Origin: Cytophagales bacterium
GTDB lineage: Bacteria; Bacteroidota; Bacteroidia; Cytophagales; Cytophagaceae
Length of the DNA: 16,948 bases
Assembly (NCBI GenBank): GCA_025360235.1
Contig: JANYCO010000055.1
Location: 1 to 16,948 of the forward strand
Direction: 5' to 3'
Positions 6,390-13,376 of the stretch are shown piece by piece. Positions within the stretch are counted from its first letter, which is position 1; each line of letters begins with the position of its first letter. The position numbers and the translations under genes are program-made. The notes under the pieces were generated by a model. The model saw only the letters and a list, made by a program, of their open reading frames with translations. It did not search any database and was not told the origin of the DNA.

Positions 6390-6420
6390 TTGCTAATTAT
6401 TTTAGTATTTTATACCTTTG
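6390..6420 (+). promoter_or_regulatory. recA promoter, Bacteroidota type
   Basis: TTG at 6390-6392 and TACCTTTG at 6413-6420 are separated by 20 nt, matching the Bacteroidota -33/-7 arrangement (TTG, 19-21 nt, TAnnTTTG). Transcription should begin near 6424-6427, leaving a leader of about 36 nt. This rules out the longer frame that begins at 6390, since its first codons would lie inside the promoter. Confidence 0.8.
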
Positions 6421-6461
6421 TTTTATTACAACATTCTACTATCACTTTTATATTTATCATT

Positions 6462-7562
6462 ATGAGCAAACTCGAAAAACTAAAAGCACTTCAACTTACC
6501 TTAGATAAGTTAGATAAAACCTACGGTAAAGGTACCGTTATGAAACTAAGCGACGAAAAAGTGGAAGATATTCCAGCAATATCCACCGGATCGCTTGGTC
6601 TTGATATGGCATTAGGTATTGGCGGACTGCCAAGGGGAAGGATAGTAGAAATTTATGGTCCGGAATCTTCCGGTAAAACGACACTGACGCTTCACTGCAT
6701 CGCGGAAGCGCAGAAGGCAGGTGGTTTAGCGGCTTTTATAGACGCTGAGCACGCTTTTGATAAAACGTATGCAGAGAAACTGGGAATAGATACAGAGAAC
6801 CTTCTTATTTCTCAACCTGACAATGGCGAACAAGCACTTGAGATTGCAGAACATTTGATTCGTTCAGGGGCTATTGATATTATCGTAATAGACTCTGTTG
6901 CCGCCTTGGTTCCAAAGGCCGAGATCGAAGGAGAGATGGGAGAAAGTAAAATGGGCTTACAGGCAAGATTAATGTCTCAAGCACTTAGAAAGCTTACCGG
7001 AGCAATCAGCAAATCAAATTGTTGTTGTATTTTCATCAATCAACTAAGAGAGAAAATAGGAGTGATGTTTGGTAACCCTGAAACCACCACAGGAGGTAAT
7101 GCACTTAAATTTTATGCGTCTGTTCGATTAGATATTCGTAGAATTGGTCAGATAAAAGAAGGCGCTGATAATATCATTGGCAATCGTACACGAGTTAAAG
7201 TGGTTAAAAATAAAGTAGCTCCTCCATTTAAAATGGTAGAGTTTGATATCAACTACGGACAAGGGATCTCTAAAATAGGAGAGATTATTGATCTTGGAGT
7301 GGAGATGGAAATTATCCAGAAATCAGGATCATGGTTTGCTTATCAAGGTACTAAACTTGGGCAAGGAAGAGATTCTGTGAAAGATATCTTAACCGACAAC
7401 GAAGAAATGGCCAACGAAATCGAAGCTAAAATAAGAGCTAAAATAATGGGCAACAAAGAAGCTGCGGAGAGCAAAGACACAAAGGAAGTCATAAAGGAGC
7501 CAGTAGTAGAGGAAACTCCGAAAGTAACTAAAACGAAAGCCGCGAAAGCCGAAGTATTATAA
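6462..7562 (+). CDS. recA: Recombinase RecA
   Basis: This 366-residue RecA catalyses ATP-dependent strand exchange in recombinational repair and triggers LexA-type repressor cleavage where such a repressor exists. Visible features are the Walker A motif GPESSGKT (66-73), the Walker B strand IIVIDSVAAL (140-149), the DNA-binding loop regions around EIEGEMGESKMGLQARLMSQ (153-172) and EKIGVMFGNPETTTGGNALK (197-216), and the C-terminal domain. The segment that is NTLLIFINQ in E. coli reads NCCCIFINQ, with three adjacent cysteines at 187-189. The tail after about 330 is rich in Lys, Glu, Thr and Ala and ends TKTKAAKAEVL, so it is mixed to basic rather than acidic as in E. coli. The Met at 6462 is chosen because the promoter lies inside the longer frame and the protein start fits the family. 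A strong terminator follows. Confidence 0.98.
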   Translation: MSKLEKLKALQLTLDKLDKTYGKGTVMKLSDEKVEDIPAISTGSLGLDMALGIGGLPRGRIVEIYGPESSGKTTLTLHCIAEAQKAGGLAAFIDAEHAFDKTYAEKLGIDTENLLISQPDNGEQALEIAEHLIRSGAIDIIVIDSVAALVPKAEIEGEMGESKMGLQARLMSQALRKLTGAISKSNCCCIFINQLREKIGVMFGNPETTTGGNALKFYASVRLDIRRIGQIKEGADNIIGNRTRVKVVKNKVAPPFKMVEFDINYGQGISKIGEIIDLGVEMEIIQKSGSWFAYQGTKLGQGRDSVKDILTDNEEMANEIEAKIRAKIMGNKEAAESKDTKEVIKEPVVEETPKVTKTKAAKAEVL

Positions 7563-7589
7563 GGGAACCGATAGAGGATGGATTAAAGC

Positions 7590-7624
7590 AAAACTGGTTA
7601 GTAATTTTATTACTAACCAGTTTT
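7590..7624 (+). terminator. recA intrinsic terminator
   Basis: A perfect 15-bp stem, AAAACTGGTTAGTAA (7590-7604) with its complement at 7610-7624, has a 5-nt loop and runs into eight T residues. It starts 27 nt after the recA stop codon and indicates a monocistronic recA message. Confidence 0.93.
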
Positions 7625-7692
7625 TTTTATGGCAGGATAATTCCGGAGACACATCGTACAATAAAGACGATTAGAGTTATATGATTGAATAG

Positions 7693-7725
7693 AAAAGGGG
7701 ATGAAAATAATTTTCATCCCCTTTT
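7693..7725 (-). terminator. Terminator of the PorE-like gene (possibly bidirectional)
   Basis: A perfect 15-bp inverted repeat, AAAAGGGGATGAAAA (7693-7707) with its complement at 7711-7725, leaves a 3-nt loop. It lies about 40 nt after the stop of the minus-strand gene. T runs flank it on both strands, so it may also catch read-through from recA. Confidence 0.87.
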
Positions 7726-7762
7726 TAATCTTATAATTTAAAAAAATCCTAAGAATCCTATT

Positions 7763-9733
7763 CTATTTTTCCTCGTCTTTATTAATGATCTTAACATTGT
7801 TACCTATGCTAGTAACTCTGAAGGTAGTTCTACGATTGGTCTGATGATCAGCTTCAGATTCCGCATCTTTGATTTTTGGTTTTGACTCACCATATCCTTT
7901 TGCAACAAGTCTGTCTTTTGCAATTCCTTTTGAAATAATATAGTTTACCGCAGACTGAGCCCTTCTTTGAGCAAGAGCCTGATTATATTTGTCAGAACCT
8001 CTGGAGTCGGTATGAGAACCAAGTTCGATTTTAATTTCACTATTCAATTTCAAAACCTCTACCAGTTTATTCAATTCAAGAGCAGCATCCGGGCGAATGT
8101 CGGCTTTATCATAATCATAATAAATGTTTTGAATCTCAACGAATTTATCTTCAGGAGTTAATTCCAGTTTTTTTAGTACAACTTTTACAGAAGTAAGGAT
8201 ATCGTTGTCACCTGCTTTTAATTCGCTATTCGGCACCTTAGCCAGTGTTACTTCTTTCATGTCGGTAAGATACCCACCTTTAGAGGCAACTAATTTATAA
8301 GTACCCAACTCCATCTCTTTTCTGTATTTAGCAAGATCATCTGTTGAAACAGTAGCAATGGTGTCTCCTTTATCATTTACGATTTTAACAGTTGTTTGTG
8401 TAAGAAGTGTTTCGGCTGAATCTGTTTTGTATAATGAAGTCAAGTCAAGAATATAGTGTGCAAATTTAATTTTAGATTCATCAAGAAACTCATAAATATC
8501 ATCGTCACCTTTTCCACCAGGTCTGTTGGAAGTAAAGAAACCAACAGTAGAATCTTTATAGAAGATAGCAAAGTCATCATAACTGGTATTTGCCGGAGTA
8601 CCTAGATTTTCCACAATAGTTTTTCCATCTACAGTACTAAGTTTAAACAGATCCATTTCGCCTAATGATGGATGTCCGTTGGAGGAGAAATAGAAAGTTC
8701 CATCCGGAGCAATATAAGGGAAAAACTCACTTCCTTTTGTATTGATTGGGGCACCCACATTCACCGGAGTTCCCCAGTTTCCATTAGCATCTTTTACAGA
8801 TTTATAAATATCAAGGCCTCCATAGCCATTTTCCCTGTTGGAAGAGAAGTAAAGAGTTTTTTCATCTCTGGAAAGAGCAGGACAAGAGTTCCATGCATTA
8901 GGATCATTGATAGATTCTATTGATACAGCTTCAGTCCATTTGCCATCTTCTCCAATTTTGGACATATAGATTTGTACATCTTTCAACCCTTTTTTACTAC
9001 CGTTGTTTCCACGGGAAAAAATCATTGTTTTGCCTTTGTCGGTGAAGATACATGAAGCATCGTGAGCATCAGGAGAATTCACTTCATCAGGAAGTCTTCT
9101 CGCTTGACCAGAAAATTTGTCTGTGCCATCAAAAATAAATTCATATAAATCTGTAAACCCAGTATTGGTAGCAGCGTGCATTTTATCAGCACCTCTGGAG
9201 GAAGTGAAATAAAGTTTATCATTATAGTAATAGGGAGAATATTCAACTTCCTCCGTATTTAATTTTTCAATATTGTAAACTTTGTAGTAAGATTTTTTAG
9301 CAATTATATCTCCTATAACTTTTAGGTTAGCCAATTCAATCTTAGCCTTATTGATAAGGTCAAAGTTGGTACCCATACCGATGTAATTTTTGAATTGGCT
9401 GGTAGCCCCTTCATAGTTGCCATTGGCTTTCATAGCCATCGCGTGGTAAAAATAGGCATCCTCCTCAGTAGTACCGCCTTCAACAGCTTTTTTATAATAC
9501 TGTTCGGACTCATGCATCCTGTTAGATCTTCTGTAAGACTCAGCTATATAATAATTACAGTCGTTAGCCGAAGCGCCTTTCTTCAGAGCAGTCTGAAAAT
9601 TTTCGATGGCGAATTGATATTCGGCTTCTTCAAAATCCTGTTTACCTTTGTTTAGGTATTTTGTAGCTTTTGGCGTACAGCTAAACGCAATAAATGCCAA
9701 TGCAAGTACACTTCCGTAAATTAATTTATTCAT
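7763..9733 (-). CDS. PorE-like outer-membrane lipoprotein (TPR, PD40 propeller, CRD, OmpA domain)
   Basis: This 656-residue protein has a lipoprotein signal with the lipobox AFSC (Cys19). The domains in order are: TPR-like helical repeats at about 25-135; a PD40/WD40-like beta-propeller at about 165-415 with repeated YFTSSRG, YFSSNREN, YFSSNGH and FFTSNRPGG blade motifs; a carboxypeptidase-regulatory-like domain at about 424-520; and an OmpA-type peptidoglycan-binding domain at about 530-640 (YYDYDKADIRPDA, then SHTDSRG with D576, then NQALAQRRAQSAVNYI with R591). This exact order is that of PorE, the lipoprotein that ties the type IX secretion machinery to the cell wall. Paralogues with the same layout exist in Bacteroidota and often pair with PorP/SprF genes; none is adjacent here. 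The lipoprotein and OmpA calls are firm; the T9SS role is probable. It is flanked by its own terminator and reads towards recA. Confidence 0.88.
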   Translation of the reverse strand: MNKLIYGSVLALAFIAFSCTPKATKYLNKGKQDFEEAEYQFAIENFQTALKKGASANDCNYYIAESYRRSNRMHESEQYYKKAVEGGTTEEDAYFYHAMAMKANGNYEGATSQFKNYIGMGTNFDLINKAKIELANLKVIGDIIAKKSYYKVYNIEKLNTEEVEYSPYYYNDKLYFTSSRGADKMHAATNTGFTDLYEFIFDGTDKFSGQARRLPDEVNSPDAHDASCIFTDKGKTMIFSRGNNGSKKGLKDVQIYMSKIGEDGKWTEAVSIESINDPNAWNSCPALSRDEKTLYFSSNRENGYGGLDIYKSVKDANGNWGTPVNVGAPINTKGSEFFPYIAPDGTFYFSSNGHPSLGEMDLFKLSTVDGKTIVENLGTPANTSYDDFAIFYKDSTVGFFTSNRPGGKGDDDIYEFLDESKIKFAHYILDLTSLYKTDSAETLLTQTTVKIVNDKGDTIATVSTDDLAKYRKEMELGTYKLVASKGGYLTDMKEVTLAKVPNSELKAGDNDILTSVKVVLKKLELTPEDKFVEIQNIYYDYDKADIRPDAALELNKLVEVLKLNSEIKIELGSHTDSRGSDKYNQALAQRRAQSAVNYIISKGIAKDRLVAKGYGESKPKIKDAESEADHQTNRRTTFRVTSIGNNVKIINKDEEK

Positions 9734-9814
9734 TTTGCCAAAAATTAAGCTTGAGTAAGATTACAGTATTGTTTAAGTCTTAAGAAATTAAGGACGCAAT
9801 TTAAGAATTTTTGT

Positions 9815-9840
9815 AAAAAAAACAGGTTTTAGCGCTAAAA
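9815..9840 (-). terminator. Palindrome with T-tract, possible weak terminator of the proS operon
   Basis: TTTTAGCGCTAAAA at 9827-9840 is a perfect 14-nt palindrome. On the minus strand it is followed by CCTG and then eight T residues, about 45 nt after the stop at 9882. The stem can be only about 5 bp with a GCGC loop, so termination would be weak; the site could instead be an operator for the PorE-like gene that starts at 9733. Confidence 0.35.
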
Positions 9841-9881
9841 TTTTAAAAAAACAAAGAATGAATAGTACAGAAAAGAAGATT

Positions 9882-10388
9882 TTACAAAAACCGGGAGAGC
9901 CAGGAATTGCCTGCCGAAATGATCCATTCTGATCGAATTTTACTTAAATTGTCTATTAAATTATTGAATATCAATGTATTGATATTTATTTCATTATTTT
10001 TTACTTTGAGCGAAATTCCTGATAGAGGAACTAGGTTAATCGAATTCTCAGGACTAAAATAAGCTACAATTGTTCTGTCGAAAAAGTTAATTCCCGTTAA
10101 ACCCTGAGCCTCTTTTACAAAATGGACCGATTTATCAATCGAACAGCCACTTGCTTCATGTTGATTTTCGTCAACAGCAAATACTAAAAACAGGTTATAC
10201 AGAACTGTAAAATTTGCTTTTAATTTACTTCCATGACTTTCCCAGGAAAGTACAAAATCGTTCCCTTTTTGATTTATAAGTACCACTTCTTTTTCGGTCA
10301 TCTCACGATTTGCCTGATAGATCCACACTTTTGATGAATCAGGTAAATCACGGAACAACTCTTTTAGGATAGATTCTTTTGTCAGCAT
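9882..10388 (-). CDS. Conserved Bacteroidota protein of unknown function, linked to proS
   Basis: This 168-residue soluble protein resembles a family common in Bacteroidota that is often labelled an ABC transporter ATPase; I see no Walker A or signature motif here, so that label looks wrong. Visible family-like text is LPDSSKVWIYQANREMTEKE (15-34), FVLSWESHGSKLKANFTVLY (45-64), VDENQHEASGCSIDKSVHFV (72-91) and FFDRTIVAYF (102-111). The Cys-containing SGCSIDKSV block is the most distinctive part and may be functional. There is no signal peptide and no membrane helix, so it should be cytoplasmic. It begins 8 nt after the proS stop, so the two are almost certainly co-transcribed, which hints at a link to translation or its quality control. 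That link is inference only. Confidence 0.85.
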   Translation of the reverse strand: MLTKESILKELFRDLPDSSKVWIYQANREMTEKEVVLINQKGNDFVLSWESHGSKLKANFTVLYNLFLVFAVDENQHEASGCSIDKSVHFVKEAQGLTGINFFDRTIVAYFSPENSINLVPLSGISLKVKNNEININTLIFNNLIDNLSKIRSEWIISAGNSWLSRFL

Positions 10389-10396
10389 TTTATTTT

Positions 10397-11875
10397 TTAG
10401 TAAGCTATTGCAAACACAACTCTCCCCTTAGAAGGTTTCCCACTGTATACGCAAACTCCTTGTTCTTCTTTAAAATCCAATGGGATGCAACGTATTGTCG
10501 CTTTCGTTTCTTCCTTTATTTTTTCTTCTGTCTCACTTGTCCCATCCCAATGGGCCAAAACAAATCCAGCTTTTTCTTCCAATACTTTTTTGAATTCAGA
10601 ATAGGAATCAACTGTTGTTGTATTTTGAGTTTTAAAATCTTCGGCTTTCTTAAAGATCGAATCTTGAATTTCCTTTAAAAGCGCTTCTATTTTAGTGTCA
10701 ATATTTTCAGTACTTACTGTTTCTTTTGTTTTAGTATCTCGTCTTGCAAGCTCAACAGTTCCTTTTTCAAGATCACGGGGACCAATAGCAATACGCAAAG
10801 GCACACCTTTTAGTTCATACTCTGCAAATTTAAAACCAGGAGAATATTTATCACTGTGATCAAACTTTACTGAAATGCCTTTTGCTTCTAAATCTTGCTT
10901 TATTTTAGTTGCTATCACAGCAATTGCATCCAGCTGTTCTTCTCCCTTAAATATTGGAACAATTACAACTTGTATCGGAGCAAGCATTGGAGGTAAGACC
11001 AATCCTTCATCGTCAGAGTGAGCCATGATGAGCGCTCCCATAAGACGAGTACTTACACCCCATGAGGTTCCCCAAACATATTCTAATTTATTATTCTTGT
11101 CAGAATATTTTACATCAAATGCTTTTGCAAAATTTTGTCCTAAGAAATGCGATGTACCTGCCTGCAAGGCTTTTCCATCCTGCATTAGTGCTTCAATACA
11201 ATAGGTATCTACAGCTCCTGCAAATCGTTCATTAGCTGATTTTACACCTCTTATTACAGGTAGGGCCATATAGCTTTCTGCAAAATTGGCATACACTTCT
11301 AACATTTTTTTTACCTCTTCTACCGCTTCCACCTCAGTAGCATGAGCGGTATGACCTTCCTGCCATAAGAACTCAGCGGTGCGCAAAAATAAACGAGTTT
11401 TCATTTCCCAACGTACCACATTCGCCCATTGATTGATGAGTAAAGGCAAATCACGGTGCGATTGCACCCAGCCTCTGTAAGTATTCCAGATTATGGCTTC
11501 ACTGGTTGGTCTGACTATAAGCTCTTCCTCTAGCTTCGCGTCAGGATCTACAATTAGTTTACCCTTTTTGTCAGGATCGTTTTTCAGTCTGTAATGAGTA
11601 ACAATAGCACACTCTTTAGCAAAACCTTCTGCATTTTTTTCTTCCGCTTCAAACAAACTTTTAGGAACAAATAATGGAAAATAAGCATTGCTGTGACCTG
11701 TTTCTTTGAACTTTTTGTCCAAAACAGCTTGCATTTTCTCCCATATTGCATAGCCGTATGGTTTTATAACCATACAACCTTTAACCCCTGAATTCTCTGC
11801 CAAATCGGCTCTCTTCACTAATTCATTATACCATTCAGAATAATTCTCACTTCTTTTTGGAAGACTTTTGCTCAT
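10397..11875 (-). CDS. proS: Prolyl-tRNA synthetase, eukaryote/archaeal type
   Basis: This 492-residue class II synthetase attaches proline to tRNA-Pro. It is of the short type without the bacterial editing insertion. Motif 2 is at RWEMKTRLFLRTAEFLWQEG (155-174) and motif 3 in GVSTRLMGALIMAHSDDEGL (273-292). Proline-pocket text is seen at EELIVRPTSEAIIWNTYRGW (117-136). The anticodon-binding domain lies at about 300-400 (IQVVIVPIFKGEE, then VPLRIAIGPRDLEKG). The C-terminal extension keeps the RCIP (Cys463) and CVYSGKPSKGRVVFAIAY (from Cys475) segments and ends in the conserved Tyr. Relatives of this type often have two more zinc-binding Cys before these; here that stretch reads AHWDGTSETEE, so the zinc site looks reduced. 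The start gives the normal N-terminus. It heads a two-gene operon. Confidence 0.97.
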   Translation of the reverse strand: MSKSLPKRSENYSEWYNELVKRADLAENSGVKGCMVIKPYGYAIWEKMQAVLDKKFKETGHSNAYFPLFVPKSLFEAEEKNAEGFAKECAIVTHYRLKNDPDKKGKLIVDPDAKLEEELIVRPTSEAIIWNTYRGWVQSHRDLPLLINQWANVVRWEMKTRLFLRTAEFLWQEGHTAHATEVEAVEEVKKMLEVYANFAESYMALPVIRGVKSANERFAGAVDTYCIEALMQDGKALQAGTSHFLGQNFAKAFDVKYSDKNNKLEYVWGTSWGVSTRLMGALIMAHSDDEGLVLPPMLAPIQVVIVPIFKGEEQLDAIAVIATKIKQDLEAKGISVKFDHSDKYSPGFKFAEYELKGVPLRIAIGPRDLEKGTVELARRDTKTKETVSTENIDTKIEALLKEIQDSIFKKAEDFKTQNTTTVDSYSEFKKVLEEKAGFVLAHWDGTSETEEKIKEETKATIRCIPLDFKEEQGVCVYSGKPSKGRVVFAIAY

Positions 11876-12021
11876 ACTATTATTTCGTTTTTTCTGTTAT
11901 TTAGGCTACATTCTGGATACTTCCTGAAGACGATTGGCAAAACACATCCAATTGCCTTTAATTCTCGTATTTTAAGGTAAATTTGGTATATCTTTTGTAC
12001 CTTTATTCTACAAAGAAGTCG

Positions 12022-12029
12022 CAAAGATA
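12022..12029 (-). promoter_or_regulatory. Candidate -7 box for proS
   Basis: TATCTTTG on the minus strand fits TAnnTTTG and lies about 147 nt before the proS start codon, giving a long leader. On the opposite strand TACCTTTA at 11998-12005 is a 7-of-8 match that could serve the divergent lipoprotein gene. Neither has a TTG at the preferred distance, so both are tentative. Confidence 0.3.
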
Positions 12030-12058
12030 AACGAACAGATTATATAAATAAATAGATT

Positions 12059-13270
12059 ATGAAAAACTTAGCTATTATTTCGATCCTTGCTTGTCTGACA
12101 GTAGTTTTATTCGGCTGTGCAAAAACTAATATATCAAAATCTCCTGAAACGGATCCAATGTATTTTTCCTCTAAGGATAAACAGAAAGCAATTATTGCAG
12201 AGCAACAAGCAGAAATTGACCGTTTGAAAAAAGAAGCACAACAAAATCAAAACAATAGCAACAATTCTAATACTGACAGCTATAATTACTCAAGCAATTC
12301 CAATCAAAGTGGTAGTAACTCCAATTCCAACGGAGGCAATACGTATAACAACTACTACGATAATTATAATAACAATAACAATAACAATTATAACAATGGC
12401 TTTGGATATAACCGTAGCTCATGGAACAGCCCCTACTATTATGGCAACAGCTACAATTCAGGATATGGTTACGGCTCTGGTGTAAATGTATCTTTTGGCT
12501 ATTCTACTGGATGGGGCTGGAATAATTATTATGGATATAACTCCGGTTATAATCCTTACTCAAGTAGTTGGGGATGGGGTTACAGTCCTTTTTATGGTTG
12601 GACATACAATAGTTATTGTAGTCCTTATTATGGCTACAATAACTATGGGTATAATGGCTACTCAAGTCCTTACTACGGCTACAATAATAATAACTATGGT
12701 TACAATAATAATTATGGAGGGAATTACACCAACAGTTCTAACAATCCAAAATCAAACATGCATTATGGACCACGTACCAGTGGAGCGAATACATCAGGGA
12801 CTATGAGTTCTAATGGGAATGGCAATCAAAATCATAACACTAATAATGGTAACGGACAAAACAATACCTATTCTGATCCAAGACAGCACAGGGATAACAG
12901 TTCTTCTTCAAACAATAACTCAGGAAATGTAAATACCAACAATAACGGTAATAATAATGGTTCAAGACCACAAAATAACAATAATACCACAAGTGGCAAC
13001 AACAATAATAATTCCAACACACATCCTGGAACAAGAGATACGAATCCTACTTATTCTAATCATTCCAATAACGGCGGGGGCAGTACATGGGGAAATGGCG
13101 GCGGCGGAAGAAGTACTGACAACGGTGGAGGAAATTATGGAGGGGGCGGCAGAAGTAATGGCGGCGGTGGTGGCAATTATGGCGGCGGCGGAAACAGCGG
13201 TGGCGGCGGTAACCATAGTGGAGGAGGCGGAAACAGTGGCGGCGGTGGCGGACGTCCAAGAGTAAGATAA
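12059..13270 (+). CDS. Low-complexity Asn/Tyr/Gly-rich lipoprotein
   Basis: I do not recognise a family for this 403-residue protein. It begins with a lipoprotein signal peptide, lipobox LFGC with Cys20. Residues 38-64 form a short charged helix of coiled-coil type (KDKQKAIIAEQQAEIDRLKK). Four low-complexity zones follow: Asn/Ser-rich (61-115), Tyr/Gly/Asn/Trp-rich (115-220, with repeated SPYYGYNN units at 188-195 and 203-210), Asn/Ser/Thr-rich (221-337) and Gly-rich (338-398, GGGGN-type repeats with a few Arg). It ends with the basic tail RPRVR. This composition resembles prion-like or adhesive, elastic surface proteins, but no fold can be claimed. One Cys (187) lies outside the lipobox. The frame is real: the other frames here are only shadows, and the signal peptide fixes the start. 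It precedes the FadL-like gene by 106 nt and may share its transcript. Confidence 0.85.
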   Translation: MKNLAIISILACLTVVLFGCAKTNISKSPETDPMYFSSKDKQKAIIAEQQAEIDRLKKEAQQNQNNSNNSNTDSYNYSSNSNQSGSNSNSNGGNTYNNYYDNYNNNNNNNYNNGFGYNRSSWNSPYYYGNSYNSGYGYGSGVNVSFGYSTGWGWNNYYGYNSGYNPYSSSWGWGYSPFYGWTYNSYCSPYYGYNNYGYNGYSSPYYGYNNNNYGYNNNYGGNYTNSSNNPKSNMHYGPRTSGANTSGTMSSNGNGNQNHNTNNGNGQNNTYSDPRQHRDNSSSSNNNSGNVNTNNNGNNNGSRPQNNNNTTSGNNNNNSNTHPGTRDTNPTYSNHSNNGGGSTWGNGGGGRSTDNGGGNYGGGGRSNGGGGGNYGGGGNSGGGGNHSGGGGNSGGGGGRPRVR

Positions 13271-13297
13271 TCCTGAAAATTTATATACAGTAAAATG

Positions 13298-13321
13298 GTC
13301 CGCGGAAATATTTTCGCGGAC
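13298..13321 (+). other. GC-rich hairpin between the low-complexity lipoprotein and the FadL-like gene
   Basis: GTCCGCG (13298-13304) and CGCGGAC (13315-13321) form a 7-bp GC-rich stem that can extend by one G-U and three A-U pairs to a very small loop. No T-tract follows, so it is not a classic terminator. It could protect the upstream message end or tune read-through. After it, the 10-mer TAAGAATTTT occurs twice, at 13324-13333 and 13346-13355. Confidence 0.55.
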
Positions 13322-13376
13322 GCTAAGAATTTTGTTATAACGGGTTAAGAATTTTATAAATTATTAAAAAAGACAG

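Noticed and set aside
6390..6461. N-terminal extension of RecA by 24 hydrophobic residues in the same frame
   Set aside because: The -33 and -7 promoter boxes lie inside it, so it would not be transcribed, and RecA proteins start at the Met at 6462.
9882..10388. ABC transporter ATPase
   Set aside because: The usual database label for this family, but no Walker A, Walker B or LSGGQ-like motif is present in the 168 residues.
12486..13265. Several other reading frames over 60 codons on both strands within the low-complexity lipoprotein gene
   Set aside because: They are shadows of the repetitive Asn and Gly codons; none has a credible domain, and the lipoprotein frame has a proper signal peptide.
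13298..13321. Rho-independent terminator after the low-complexity lipoprotein gene
   Set aside because: The stem is good but no T-tract follows on the plus strand, so it is listed only as a hairpin.
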